A DNA stretch of 64,000 nt from Arthrobacter sp. Y-9 (GTDB taxonomy: Bacteria > Actinomycetota > Actinomycetes > Actinomycetales > Micrococcaceae), in NCBI RefSeq assembly GCF_029690065.1, contig NZ_CP121463.1, forward strand, positions 806,001 to 870,000. Reading direction: 5' to 3'. A program made the position numbers and the translations under genes. Below the pieces are notes generated by a model, which saw nothing but the letters and a program-made list of their open reading frames with translations, did not search any database and was not told the origin of the DNA. Position 1 is the first letter of the stretch; each line of letters begins with the position of its first letter. This document shows, one piece after another, positions 36,596 through 47,732 of the stretch.

Positions 36596-37948
36596 TCAGC
36601 CCAGCTGCCGGGAGGCCGTCTCCGGCGCGACGCGCGCCATCGCCGCGACTGCCAGCACCACGAGGAGCGTCGCGGCGAGGAAGGTGTTCGCCAGCCCCCA
36701 TTGCGGCCAGAAGTACCCGGCGAAGAGCAGCGGCCCGAATCCGGCGCCCAGCCGCGAGATGGTGGAGGCCCAGCCGAAGCCGCTCGCTCGCAGGGAGGTC
36801 GGGTACAGCTCGGACACGTAGGTGTACAGCACGGGGATCGCGATCTGGACGACGAAACCGAAGGCCAGGAGCCACAGGACCGCGAGCACCGGGTCGCCGA
36901 GCGAGAACGACACCACGACCAGCAGCAGCCCGGAGAGCGGGCCGGTGACGCCCAGGATCCAGCGCCGGCCCACCCGTTCCACCAGAAGCGCGGCCACGAG
37001 CACCCCTAGAAGGCCCACGGCGGCCATTCCGGCGGTCGTGAGGAAGGCCCGGAAATCCGCGAAGCCAGCGCCGATCAGGATCTTGGGCATCCACGTCAGG
37101 GAGAGGTAGTACACCAGCAGGATCGTCAGGAAGAGGGCCCACGACGTGGCGGTGATGCGCCAGTCGAACCGCCAGAGTGCGGCGAGCTGGTCCCACACGC
37201 CGCGGGCGGTGAGGCGGGGGAGCGGCCGCGCTTCGGGCAGGGTGTAAGGGCGTGCCGGGGCGCCGGTGTCCCGCACCAGCCGGTCGATGACCGCGGCCGC
37301 CTCCCGGTTGCGTCCCTTGTTCACGAGGTAGAGCGGGGATTCCGGCACCCCGCGCCGGATCCAGAACACCAGGAACGCGGGGAGGACCATGACCAGCATG
37401 GTGAGCCGCCAGTCGTGCCAGGTGCCCACGAGCCACGCGGAGATCACTCCGCACAGCGCCGCGCCCAACGGCCACCAGGCGTCCATCGCGGTGAGCACCC
37501 GGCCACGATGCCTGGTGGGCGTGAACTCTCCCACGAGCGCGTAGTCGACCGGGATGCAGCCGCCCAGCCCGAAACCGGCCAGGAAGCGGAACGCACAGAA
37601 CCAGGCGAAGTCCGGGGCCAGCGCGCCGGCCACCGTGAAGAGGGAGAACATCAGGAGCGTGGCCGTGAAGGCCTTCTTCCGGCCCAGCGTGTCCGCGATG
37701 GTGCCCCAGAGGAAAGCGCCCAGGGCCATGCCCACCAGGTTCGCCGTCCCGACCCAGGCGGCGTCCGCCGGACCGAGACCCCATTCCTTCCCGACCAGGG
37801 GGATGAGGATGCCGTTGAGGGTGACGTCCCAGGCGTCGAACATGAAGCCGAGCCCGCCGATGAGGAAGATCCTGCCCTGCACGCGCCAGCGCCAGGGCAG
37901 ATCCTGGATGAGCACATCGCCGCGGGGGACGGTGGAGTGGCTGTTCAT
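36596..37948 (-). CDS. MFS transporter (SV2/NiaP-type sugar or aromatic acid carrier)
   Basis: The 450-residue protein has 12 membrane helices. Family marks are FMFDAWDVTLNGILIP in helix 1 and GTIADTLGRKKAF in the 2-3 loop, which is the MFS signature, with YALVGEFTPTRHRGRV in the 4-5 region and ELYPTSLRASGFGW in the C-terminal half. These patterns are shared by SV2-like and NiaP-like carriers for organic anions or nicotinate, and by some sugar carriers. The gene stands alone, convergent with the MprF-like gene, so context does not reveal a substrate. Confidence 0.9.
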   Translation of the reverse strand: MNSHSTVPRGDVLIQDLPWRWRVQGRIFLIGGLGFMFDAWDVTLNGILIPLVGKEWGLGPADAAWVGTANLVGMALGAFLWGTIADTLGRKKAFTATLLMFSLFTVAGALAPDFAWFCAFRFLAGFGLGGCIPVDYALVGEFTPTRHRGRVLTAMDAWWPLGAALCGVISAWLVGTWHDWRLTMLVMVLPAFLVFWIRRGVPESPLYLVNKGRNREAAAVIDRLVRDTGAPARPYTLPEARPLPRLTARGVWDQLAALWRFDWRITATSWALFLTILLVYYLSLTWMPKILIGAGFADFRAFLTTAGMAAVGLLGVLVAALLVERVGRRWILGVTGPLSGLLLVVVSFSLGDPVLAVLWLLAFGFVVQIAIPVLYTYVSELYPTSLRASGFGWASTISRLGAGFGPLLFAGYFWPQWGLANTFLAATLLVVLAVAAMARVAPETASRQLG

Positions 37949-37998
37949 GATCTCCTTCGGTGCTCCTTCATGCGTCCGGCCGCACCGTGGCCCGTCGC

Positions 37999-39459
37999 TC
38001 AGGAGCAGCTGCCGGCGTGGAGCTTCTTGGCGATGGCGTCACTCTGGGGCGTCATCCGGTATTCCGGGTGGGGGCTGCCGTCGAACGGCTGGAGATCATC
38101 GTACGACGCGCCGAGGAACAGCACGGCGTACGAGTTGGTCACGGCCTCCACCGAGTCGCCCGCCCGGGAAGGGACCGGTGTCCCGCAGATCTGGGTGATC
38201 CGGTAGTGGGACAGTTCGTGCTTCATCACGCTCACCACCACGGGGGAGTAGAACACCACAGCCGCGCCGGTGGTCTCCCGGTTGCCGTAGATCAGGCGGG
38301 GCGCAGCCGTGCAGAAGGCCGCGACGACGTCCGGATCGTTCTTCTTGGTGCTCGGACAGCTCTTCGTCAGCTGGGCGAAGTCCCAGTTCACCGAGAGCCC
38401 GAAGCTCCGCACGAGCTGCTCGGCCGACGGGATGTAGGAACCTTCCGCATCCGGTTCCCCGACGAACGTCCGTGCGAGCGCCTCGAGCCGCGCGTTCTCC
38501 GCCTTCGGCGACGCCGCACCCGTGAACGGGTGTGTCTTGCCGGTGGACGGATCCTTGAACTGGCCCTTGCGGCCCAGGGGAGCCTGGGCGAGGTAGTTCT
38601 TCTCGAGCGTCCGCACCGTCCCGAGCAGGGCGTTCAGATCCTTGCGCAGGACGGCCCGGTCCGCGCTCGTGCGCTCGCCCATCTTCTGCAGGGTGGCGAA
38701 CCGCTCGGCGAGGTCCGCCTGGAACTCCAGGACGTAGGCCCGTCCCGCCGGGGTGCCGGGCAGGAGGAACCCTGGCTTGTCGGTCTTGGCGGCGAGAACG
38801 TAGCGGTTGATGGTGTTGCGGGTCTCCGACACGGCGGCGTCGTAGCCGGGCAGCTCCGCCATGACGAACCGGGGCGGTGCGGAGGCTGCCGGAGCGGCGG
38901 TGATCGCCGGGCGGAGGACGGCCACGCCGACGGCGAGCAGACCCAGCACACAGATCGCAAGCACCGCGACGAGCCACCCGGTGCGCTTCTTCCGCGGCGC
39001 GGGAGGCGGCGTGGGCGGGGATAAGGGCCCATGCGACGGCACCGGGCCGGGTGCCATCTGTCCGTAGGCAGGAGGTGCCCCGGGAGCGTACGACGGCGCG
39101 TGGCCGCCGGCCATCTGTCCGTAGGCAGGGGGTGCCACGGCCCCGGCCTGCGCCGGGGACGGGGTGTAGGCGCCCGCGTCGGCGGGCGGCTGGGAATCGA
39201 ACGGTTGGGCACTGAACGGCGGGGCTTCAGACGCCGGCGTCTCGAACACAGGCGCCCCGAACACAGGCGCCCCGTCAGTCGGAGCTCCTACGTCCTGAGC
39301 CCCCGCACCCTGAACCCCGTCCTCTGAAACCTCGTCCTCTGAAACTCCGTCTTGCGAAACCCCGTCCTGCGAAACCCGGTCTTCCTGAACCCCGTCTTCC
39401 GGAACCTCGTCCTCTGAAACGCTGTCTTCCGGAACCCCGCCAACCACAGACCTGTCCAT
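37999..39459 (-). CDS. Single-pass membrane protein with repeat-rich cytoplasmic tail and extracellular HExxH metallopeptidase-like domain
   Basis: The 486-residue protein has an acidic N terminus built from VSEDx-type five-residue repeats (about 10-48), a Pro/Gly/Ala-rich segment with repeated PAYGQM, a basic stop-transfer (PRKKRTG), one membrane helix (about 161-183) and an extracellular domain of about 300 residues. That domain contains MKHELSHYRI, where HELSH (414-418) fits the zinc HExxH motif, then a conserved-looking EAVTNSYAVLFLG that could supply a third ligand (Glu). Proteolytic activity is inferred from the motif only. The true start could be downstream of the repeats, because no clear ribosome binding site precedes the ATG. 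It lies 13 bases upstream of nothing recognisable and beside murQ on the same strand. Confidence 0.65.
   Translation of the reverse strand: MDRSVVGGVPEDSVSEDEVPEDGVQEDRVSQDGVSQDGVSEDEVSEDGVQGAGAQDVGAPTDGAPVFGAPVFETPASEAPPFSAQPFDSQPPADAGAYTPSPAQAGAVAPPAYGQMAGGHAPSYAPGAPPAYGQMAPGPVPSHGPLSPPTPPPAPRKKRTGWLVAVLAICVLGLLAVGVAVLRPAITAAPAASAPPRFVMAELPGYDAAVSETRNTINRYVLAAKTDKPGFLLPGTPAGRAYVLEFQADLAERFATLQKMGERTSADRAVLRKDLNALLGTVRTLEKNYLAQAPLGRKGQFKDPSTGKTHPFTGAASPKAENARLEALARTFVGEPDAEGSYIPSAEQLVRSFGLSVNWDFAQLTKSCPSTKKNDPDVVAAFCTAAPRLIYGNRETTGAAVVFYSPVVVSVMKHELSHYRITQICGTPVPSRAGDSVEAVTNSYAVLFLGASYDDLQPFDGSPHPEYRMTPQSDAIAKKLHAGSCS
39319..39438. repeat. Minisatellite of eight 15-bp units inside a coding region
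   Basis: Eight head-to-tail units of exactly 15 bp occur (GTCCTCTGAAACCTC, GTCTTGCGAAACCCC and related variants). On the minus strand they encode five-residue repeats of the type VSEDE, VSQDG and VPEDG. Because 15 is a multiple of three, copy-number changes would keep the frame. Confidence 0.9.
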
Positions 39460-39472
39460 CGGTGGCCGGGCC

Positions 39473-40417
39473 TCAGGAGGCCTGCGCGACGGCCTGGCGG
39501 AGCCGACCGCCGGTGGCGTCCAGCGCTGCCCGGCCGGCGTCGGCGTCGACCCCGGTCAGCACCATGAGGATGGCCAGCTTCACCGATCCACCGGCGGCGT
39601 CCAGCGCCTGGGACGCCTCCTCCACCGAGCAGCCGGTGGCCTGCAGCACGGTCCGCTGGGACCGGGCGCGGAGCTTGGCGTTGGTGGCCTGGAGGTCCAC
39701 CATCATGTTGCCGTAGGTCTTGCCGAGCTTGACCATGCTCAGGGTGCTGATCATATTGACCACGAGCTTCTGGGCGGTGCCGGACTTCAGCCGGGTGGAC
39801 CCCGCCACGAATTCCGGCCCGACCTCGACGTCGATCGCCACCTCCGCGGTGGCGCCGATGACCGAGTTCCGGTTGCAGGCCAGGCCCACCGTGAACGCGC
39901 CCGCGGCCCGTGCGGCCTCCAGCGCGCCGACCACATAGGGGGTCCGGCCCGACGCGGAAATGCCGACCACGGCGTCCCCGGCACCCACCGAGAGGGCCGC
40001 CAGATCAGCGGCGCCGGCTTCGGCGTCGTCCTCCGCGTTCTCGACCGCCTCACGGATGGCGCGGGGGCCGCCCGCGATCACGCCCACCACCATGTCCGGA
40101 TCCGTGCCGTACGTGGGAGGGCACTCGCTGGCGTCCAGGACGCCGACGCGTCCGGCGGTGCCCGCGCCGATGTAGATCAGCCGTCCGCCGGCGGCGAGCT
40201 TGGCGTACACCCCGTCGACGGCGGCGGCCACCGAGCCCAGCTCGCGCTCCACGGCGCCGGCCACGAGGGCGTCCTGGCCGTTCATCGCCGTGACGAGCTC
40301 CGCCGTGGTCATGGTGTCGATGGAACTCAGCTCAGGATTGGCCGCCTCCGTGGACAGGCCCTGGAGCTGGGCGCGGAGTTCCGCGAGGGAATCCTGGGAT
40401 TCAGGCTGGCTGGTCAC
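39473..40417 (-). CDS. murQ: N-acetylmuramic acid 6-phosphate etherase
   Basis: This 314-residue SIS-domain lyase removes lactate from MurNAc-6-phosphate to give GlcNAc-6-phosphate in cell-wall recycling. The signatures are LSTEAANPELSSIDTMTTAE at the N terminus and IGAGTAGRVGVLDASECPPT in the active site, with AEDDAEAG and VGISASGRTPYVVGAL following. The GTG start lies within the 3' end of the preceding kinase gene, overlapping it by 17 bases, and has AGGAAAGG upstream. The overlap indicates translational coupling with the kinase, which would supply the phosphorylated substrate. Confidence 0.95.
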   Translation of the reverse strand: MTSQPESQDSLAELRAQLQGLSTEAANPELSSIDTMTTAELVTAMNGQDALVAGAVERELGSVAAAVDGVYAKLAAGGRLIYIGAGTAGRVGVLDASECPPTYGTDPDMVVGVIAGGPRAIREAVENAEDDAEAGAADLAALSVGAGDAVVGISASGRTPYVVGALEAARAAGAFTVGLACNRNSVIGATAEVAIDVEVGPEFVAGSTRLKSGTAQKLVVNMISTLSMVKLGKTYGNMMVDLQATNAKLRARSQRTVLQATGCSVEEASQALDAAGGSVKLAILMVLTGVDADAGRAALDATGGRLRQAVAQAS

Positions 40418-41471
40418 GGTAGATGTACCTTTCCTGGAGGAGATCCGGCTGGGTGGCGAGCGCGGCGCCGTCGAGGCCGGTCCCGAGCGCCGGGACGACG
40501 GTGGCCTGGATGCTCTTGAGGGCCGAGGTGAGGCGGTCCCGGAACAGGGGCGACTCGCTCACGCCGCCCAGCAGGGCGACGCGACGGGAAGGATCCCCGG
40601 CATGGGTGGGCGGTCCGGAGGCGAGGGCCCGTCCCACGGACCGGGCGACGTGGGCGCACGCGCGGTCCACGATGCCGAGCGCGACCGCGTCACCCGCCGT
40701 GGCGGCGTCGAGGACGCGGGGCGTGAAGGACCCCATGGCGCGGTACGGGTTGCTCACGGAGCCGAGCCAGCCGGGCAGGTCGAGAACGGGGACGGGCAGG
40801 CCGTCCGGGTCGGAGAGGAGGGTGGCGGGGCCGCCGTCGAGCTCCTGGAGCACGGCGGAGAGGCCTTCCTGCCCGATCCAGCGGCCGCTGCCCCGGTCGC
40901 CGAGGAGCGGCCCCCAGCCGTCGGCGCGGTGCAGCGTGCCCTCGCCGTCGAAGCGGAAGACGACCGCGCCGGTGCCGATGATCACGGCCGCGCCCGGGGA
41001 GGACCCGAAGGCGCCCAGATGGGCGGCGGTGGCGTCCGAGATGACCGCAGCCGGGACGGAGAAGTGCCCGGCCAGCCGGTGGGCGAGTTCGCGGGATCCG
41101 GCCTCATCCGAGGCGACCCCCGCGATGGCGGCGCCGATGCCGCTGGGCCGGGGGAGCGGCGTGCCTTCCGTGTCGGAGATGCGCAGATGCGCGGAACCGT
41201 CCGTGATCATGAGGAAGGCGTTGTTGACCCCGCCGGCCGTGGCCAGTCCGGGGAACCCCTCCAGGACGGTGGAGGCGAGGACCTCGGAACCTTCGGTCGG
41301 GTGGCTCCGGAGCTCCAGGCGGCAGCGGCTCTTGCCGATGTCGGCGATCAGCACGGGCCCCGATTCGACGACCGGCTGGGCCGAGAGCGCGGCGGAGTCG
41401 GAAGGCAGATGTCCCGGCAGGCGGGAGGACGAGAGGTCCTGAAGGTCGCTCTGGTCCGGAAAGACTGTCAT
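40401..41471 (-). CDS. BadF/BadG-family sugar kinase (MurK-like, GlcNAc/MurNAc kinase)
   Basis: The 356-residue protein is an ASKHA-fold kinase of the BadF/BadG/BcrA family that contains GlcNAc kinase and clostridial MurK. Phosphate loops are LIADIGKSRCRLEL (N-terminal) and VIIGTGAVVFRFD (second), with GWGPLLGDRGSGRWIGQEGL matching the family. Coupling to murQ argues for phosphorylation of MurNAc from peptidoglycan. The start lacks a Shine-Dalgarno, but TAGTGT lies 8 bases before the ATG and TTGCAC is about 15 bases further up, so the transcript is probably leaderless. Confidence 0.85.
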   Translation of the reverse strand: MTVFPDQSDLQDLSSSRLPGHLPSDSAALSAQPVVESGPVLIADIGKSRCRLELRSHPTEGSEVLASTVLEGFPGLATAGGVNNAFLMITDGSAHLRISDTEGTPLPRPSGIGAAIAGVASDEAGSRELAHRLAGHFSVPAAVISDATAAHLGAFGSSPGAAVIIGTGAVVFRFDGEGTLHRADGWGPLLGDRGSGRWIGQEGLSAVLQELDGGPATLLSDPDGLPVPVLDLPGWLGSVSNPYRAMGSFTPRVLDAATAGDAVALGIVDRACAHVARSVGRALASGPPTHAGDPSRRVALLGGVSESPLFRDRLTSALKSIQATVVPALGTGLDGAALATQPDLLQERYIYRDQPA

Positions 41472-41725
41472 GCACACCCACACTAGTGCCGCTCACGCGC
41501 GTGCAACAGCCTATTAAGAACCACAGTGCCTGTGTGAACAAGATCGAAAGAGGCCTCGATGCGCCATCTTCAATCATTCTCCGCCCTGCGTGGGGCCCTC
41601 GGGTCACGCGGTAGGGATCGACCGTCCCGCGCGATAAAATGGCCTCATCCCGCCAATCGATGTCGCCGTGCGTGGGCCCGTGCTGGCTGCGTACGCCGAA
41701 TCCGTGCCACTTTGGAGTGCCATTC

Positions 41726-43396
41726 GTGTCCGTCACGCAGCTTGACCGTGTTCCCATCCGCCGGGCCCTGATCTCGGTCTATGACAAGACCGGTCTGGAG
41801 GATCTGGCCCGCGGCCTGCACGCCGCAGGGGTGGCACTGGTCTCCACCGGCTCCACCGCCAAGAAGATCGCGGCCCTCGGCATCCCCGTCACCGAGGTGG
41901 AGCAGGTCACCGGCTCCCCGGAGATGCTGGACGGACGGGTCAAGACCCTCCACCCACGCATCCACGGCGGCATCCTGGCCGACCGCCGCGTCCCGGCCCA
42001 CATGGACACCCTGACCGAGATGGAGATCGAGACCTTCGATCTGGTGGTCGTGAACCTCTACCCCTTCGTCGAGACGGTCAAGTCCGGCGCCGCCCTCGAT
42101 GACGTGGTCGAGCAGATCGACATCGGAGGCCCCGCCATGGTGCGCTCCGCCGCGAAGAACCACGCCGCCGTCGCGATCGTGACGGATCCCGGCTTCTACC
42201 CGCAGGTGATCGCCGCTGCGGCCGAAGGCGGCTTCAGCCTCAAGCAGCGCCGCGTCCTGGCGGCTCGCGCCTTCGCCCACACCGCCAGCTACGACAACGC
42301 CGTGGCCAGCTGGACCGCCACGCAGTTCCTGGACGAGGACGGCGACGGCGTCATCGACTGGCCCGCCTACGCCGGCGTCTCGCTCGAGCGCTCCGAGGTG
42401 CTCCGCTACGGCGAGAACCCGCACCAGCAGGCCGCCCTCTACGTGGACAAGGCCGCCCCGGCCGGCATCGCCCAGGCCGACCAGCTGCACGGCAAGGCCA
42501 TGAGCTACAACAACTTCGTGGACGCCGACGCCGCACTGCGCGCCGCCTTCGACTTCGCCGAGCCGGCCGTGGCCATCATCAAGCACGCCAACCCGTGCGG
42601 TGTCGCCGTGGCGACCCCGGGCGCCGAGGACCCCATCGCCGACGCCCACCGCAAGGCGCACGCCTGCGACCCCGTCTCCGCGTACGGTGGGGTCGTCGCG
42701 GCCAACCGCGCCGTCTCCAAGGGCATGGCCGAAACCCTGGCCGGGATCTTCACCGAGGTCGTCATCGCGCCGTCCTTCGATCCGGAGGCCGTGGAGATCC
42801 TCTCCAAGAAGAAGAACATCCGACTCCTGGCTCTGCCGGACGGCTACGGCCGCTACCCGGCGGAACTGCGCCAGGTCTCCGGTGGCATGCTCGTCCAGAT
42901 GTCCGATGTGATCGACGCCGACGGCGACGATCCCGCGAACTGGACCCTCGCCAGCGGTGAGGCCGCGGACGAGAAGACGCTCGCCGAGCTGGTCTTCGCC
43001 TGGCGCGCGGTCCGGGCCGCCAAGTCCAACGCCATCCTGCTCGCCCGCGACGGCGGCACGGTCGGCATCGGCATGGGCCAGGTCAACCGCGTGGACTCCT
43101 GCCGTCTGGCCGTCGAGCGCGCGAACACGCTCGGTGTGGCGGTCGAATCCACGGTGGACGCCGCGGGTGGCGCCTCCAACGTGACCGCCGCCGAGGCACC
43201 CGAGCGCGCCCGTGGCGCCGTGGCCGCCTCCGACGCCTTCTTCCCCTTCGCCGACGGTCTGCAGATCCTGCTGGCCGCCGGTGTCCGCGCGGTGGTCCAG
43301 CCCGGCGGTTCGGTGCGTGACGAAGAGGTCATCGAGGCGGCCCAGGCGGCCGGCGTGACCATGTACTTCACCGGTTCGCGCCACTTCTTCCACTGA
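41726..43396 (+). CDS. purH: Bifunctional AICAR formyltransferase/IMP cyclohydrolase
   Basis: This 556-residue enzyme carries out the last two steps of IMP synthesis. The N-terminal cyclohydrolase domain shows [32 protein letters not shown] and [14 protein letters not shown]. The C-terminal formyltransferase domain has [25 protein letters not shown] (catalytic Lys-His) and ends TGSRHFFH. The GTG start was chosen because GGAG lies 8 bases upstream; an upstream ATG has no homologous extension. A -10-like TAAAAT at 41635-41640 would give a leader of about 80 bases. I looked for a ZTP riboswitch in that leader and found no convincing match. Confidence 0.97.
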   Translation: MSVTQLDRVPIRRALISVYDKTGLEDLARGLHAAGVALVSTGSTAKKIAALGIPVTEVEQVTGSPEMLDGRVKTLHPRIHGGILADRRVPAHMDTLTEMEIETFDLVVVNLYPFVETVKSGAALDDVVEQIDIGGPAMVRSAAKNHAAVAIVTDPGFYPQVIAAAAEGGFSLKQRRVLAARAFAHTASYDNAVASWTATQFLDEDGDGVIDWPAYAGVSLERSEVLRYGENPHQQAALYVDKAAPAGIAQADQLHGKAMSYNNFVDADAALRAAFDFAEPAVAIIKHANPCGVAVATPGAEDPIADAHRKAHACDPVSAYGGVVAANRAVSKGMAETLAGIFTEVVIAPSFDPEAVEILSKKKNIRLLALPDGYGRYPAELRQVSGGMLVQMSDVIDADGDDPANWTLASGEAADEKTLAELVFAWRAVRAAKSNAILLARDGGTVGIGMGQVNRVDSCRLAVERANTLGVAVESTVDAAGGASNVTAAEAPERARGAVAASDAFFPFADGLQILLAAGVRAVVQPGGSVRDEEVIEAAQAAGVTMYFTGSRHFFH

Positions 43397-43522
43397 CGGC
43401 GAGAGGGCGACGGCGGCCGCGCGCCGCCGTCGTCCTCTGCCGCAGTGCTCGACCCGGCTCTCCGCAGGCCAGCTAGTACGCTGGGAGAGCCTGATTCTTA
43501 GACGGTAAACCAGTAACAGTAG

Positions 43523-45757
<2,235 letters not shown>

Positions 45758-45810
45758 TCACCACTCCGCGCCCGGCGACGGGCTGCGCGGGTCCGTTCAG
45801 GACTCCGGCA

Positions 45811-45855
45811 CGACGGCGGCCGGTCACCTTCTCCGGGAGGTGGCCGGCCGCCGTC
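45811..45855 (+). terminator. Terminator of icd
   Basis: CGACGGCGGCCGG (45811-45823) pairs perfectly with CCGGCCGCCGTCG (45843-45855). The loop can extend the stem further with CACCT/AGGTG. Confidence 0.7.
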
Positions 45856-45901
45856 GTCGTCTCCGGAGTGAGTCGCGGGAAGTCGCGTCCCCAGTGGGAT
45901 G

Positions 45902-45958
45902 TGTCACAACTGTTGACAGCCTTGTCGGGTCCTTGCGAGGATGAACTTGAAGCTTCAA
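45902..45958 (+). promoter_or_regulatory. doxX promoter with two palindromic operator candidates
   Basis: A sigma-70-like promoter reads TTGACA (45913-45918), 18 bases, GAGGAT (45937-45942). Its -35 is part of the inverted repeat TGTCA-N7-TGACA (45902-45918). A perfect 12-base palindrome TTGAAGCTTCAA (45947-45958) sits just after the -10, where a repressor would block initiation. Confidence 0.5.
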
Positions 45959-46019
45959 ACGATTCGCCCCCGTCCCGAGGCCACCGTGACCGATGACCAC
46001 TGATAGCGAGGACCCCCGC

Positions 46020-46463
46020 ATGGCTTCCGTTTCCACCTCCCGCACCACCGACACCGCTCTGGCCGTTCTCCGGATCGCCCTGGGTGTCGTGTTCTTCGCT
46101 CATGGCTGGCAGAAGATCTTCACCTTCACCCTTCCCGGAGTGCAGGGCTCCTTCGGCCAGATGGGTGTTCCCGCCGCCGACATCGTCGGCCCGGCCGTCG
46201 CGTTCCTCGAGCTGATCGGCGGCGCAGCGCTCATCCTCGGCTTGGTGACCCGTGTGGCCGGCGCCCTGCTCGCGCTCGACATGCTCGGCGCCATCGTCCT
46301 CGTCCACGGCGGGTCCGGGATCTTCGTCGATCAGGGCGGCATGGAGCTCGTCCTGGTGCTCGGCGTCGGCTCGCTGGCCCTCGCCCTCGCAGGCGCCGGG
46401 CGGTTCTCGCTCGACGCGCTCCTCTTCGGCCGCCGTGGTGGCCGGGTGGCGCAGCTCGCCTGA
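46020..46463 (+). CDS. DoxX-family membrane protein
   Basis: The 147-residue protein has four membrane helices in the DoxX pattern: ALAVLRIALGVVFFAHGWQK, then GPAVAFLELIGGAALILGLV and MLGAIVLVHGGSGIF. In mycobacteria DoxX takes part in a membrane oxidoreductase complex linked to thiol and redox stress; other homologues are of unknown function. The ATG was chosen because GCGAGGA lies about eight bases upstream; an ATG 27 bases earlier adds only nine hydrophilic residues. It is a single-gene unit with a strong terminator and an operator-rich promoter. Confidence 0.88.
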   Translation: MASVSTSRTTDTALAVLRIALGVVFFAHGWQKIFTFTLPGVQGSFGQMGVPAADIVGPAVAFLELIGGAALILGLVTRVAGALLALDMLGAIVLVHGGSGIFVDQGGMELVLVLGVGSLALALAGAGRFSLDALLFGRRGGRVAQLA

Positions 46464-46492
46464 CCTCTCACCCCAACGGGTTTGCGAAGTAA

Positions 46493-46533
46493 CAGTTGGC
46501 GCCCCTCTCCACTGCGGAGAGGGGCGCCAACTG
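46493..46533. terminator. Bidirectional terminator between doxX and the convergent oxidoreductase gene
   Basis: An 18-bp perfect stem (46493-46510 with 46516-46533) closes on an ACTGC loop. It is followed by TCATCTCG on the plus strand and preceded by T-rich sequence for the minus strand. Confidence 0.85.
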
Positions 46534-46557
46534 TCATCTCGCGAGAGAGGGAAGGGG

Positions 46558-47628
46558 TCAGCGCTCGTCGTTGGGGTAGGTGACGCCGAGCTGAGCCCGC
46601 ACCCCGTCGAACAGCCGCATGACGTCCACCGACTGGCGCCACGGCATGGTGGGGCTCTCCGTGAGGCCCTGCTGGACACTGCGCGTGACCTCGCGCAGTT
46701 CGTAGGTGTAGCCGGTGCCGACCGTGTCGAAGGTCTCCACCCGCTGCTGGTCCCAGCCGGTCTGGATGTGCAGTTCCTTCGGGTTGTTGACGGAGCCGAA
46801 GGTCTGGAGGACGCCCTGGTCGCCGGCCACGGTCGCGCTGCGCGGTCCGTGGGCCAGCAGGGATGAGGTGAGGGTGGCCATGGCGCCGCCCGAATAGCCG
46901 AGGCTCAGGATGTTCTGGGCGTCCACGCCCTGCTCCGTGAGAGTGCCGCGGGCGTCCACGGCGTCGGGGAAGCCGAGGATGCCCAGCGGCCAGAGCAGCG
47001 GGTACACCGTGAGGTCCAGAAGAGCGCCGCCACCGTCGCGGCGGGCCCAGATCCGGGCGTCCGGGTTCGGCGGGCACGGGAAACCGAGGTCGGCCGAGAT
47101 CCAGTGCACGGTGCCGAGCTCGCCGCTCGCCGCGATCTCGAAGGCCCGCTGGATGGACGGCAGGAAGCGGCTCCACATCGCCTCCATGAGGAACAGGCCG
47201 TTCGCCTCGGCCAGCCGGACGAGCTCTTCGGCCTCCCGGGCGTTGATGGTCAGGGCCTTCTCGACCAGGACAGGCTTTCCGGCTTCCAGCGCCGCGCGGG
47301 CGATCTCGAAGTGCTGGCCGTGCGGGGTGGCGACGTAGACGACGTCCACCGCCGGATCGGCGAAGAGGCGCTGGTAGCCGAGGACGCCGTCGTCGTCGCC
47401 ATAGGCCACTGCGAAACCGTGGCCTTCCGCGAAGGCGTCCGCGGCGGCCTGGGTGCGGGAGCTGACGGCGTACAGTTCGGCGTCCTCCAGGAGGGCCAGA
47501 TCGGCCGTCACCGAGCGGGCGATGTTGCCCGTGGAGACCACACCCCAGCGCAAGGTCCGGCCGGTGGCGATCGCGGGATTCTGCTCCTCCTGGGACAGGA
47601 GCCATGGACGGGGGATGAGGGAAGCCAT
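46558..47628 (-). CDS. Gfo/Idh/MocA-family oxidoreductase
   Basis: The 356-residue NAD(P)-binding enzyme has an N-terminal Rossmann domain (RWGVVSTGNIARSVTADLAL, residues about 26-45) and the family signature VYVATPHGQHFEIARAALEA followed by GKPVLVEKALTINARE, with the catalytic Lys of the EK(P/A)L motif. The C-terminal alpha/beta domain resembles dimeric dihydrodiol dehydrogenase and glucose-fructose oxidoreductase. The start ATG has only a weak upstream GATGATGGG; an alternative 45 bases earlier is possible. The substrate, probably a sugar or cyclitol, is not evident from the neighbours. Confidence 0.88.
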   Translation of the reverse strand: MASLIPRPWLLSQEEQNPAIATGRTLRWGVVSTGNIARSVTADLALLEDAELYAVSSRTQAAADAFAEGHGFAVAYGDDDGVLGYQRLFADPAVDVVYVATPHGQHFEIARAALEAGKPVLVEKALTINAREAEELVRLAEANGLFLMEAMWSRFLPSIQRAFEIAASGELGTVHWISADLGFPCPPNPDARIWARRDGGGALLDLTVYPLLWPLGILGFPDAVDARGTLTEQGVDAQNILSLGYSGGAMATLTSSLLAHGPRSATVAGDQGVLQTFGSVNNPKELHIQTGWDQQRVETFDTVGTGYTYELREVTRSVQQGLTESPTMPWRQSVDVMRLFDGVRAQLGVTYPNDER

Positions 47629-47732
47629 GGACCCATCATCGCACCGGGGTCTCCGGCGAGGGAACGGGTCCATGGCTTCGGCACGCAGGTGAACAGCGCA
47701 GCAGTGGACAGCGCGGGAGAGCGGGCCTCCGC

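Noticed and set aside
41500-41725. Possible ZTP (pfl) riboswitch before purH
   Set aside because: The region has CGTGGGCCCG near the 3' side but lacks the conserved CCGCCTGGGCA-type terminal motif and a matching 5' half.
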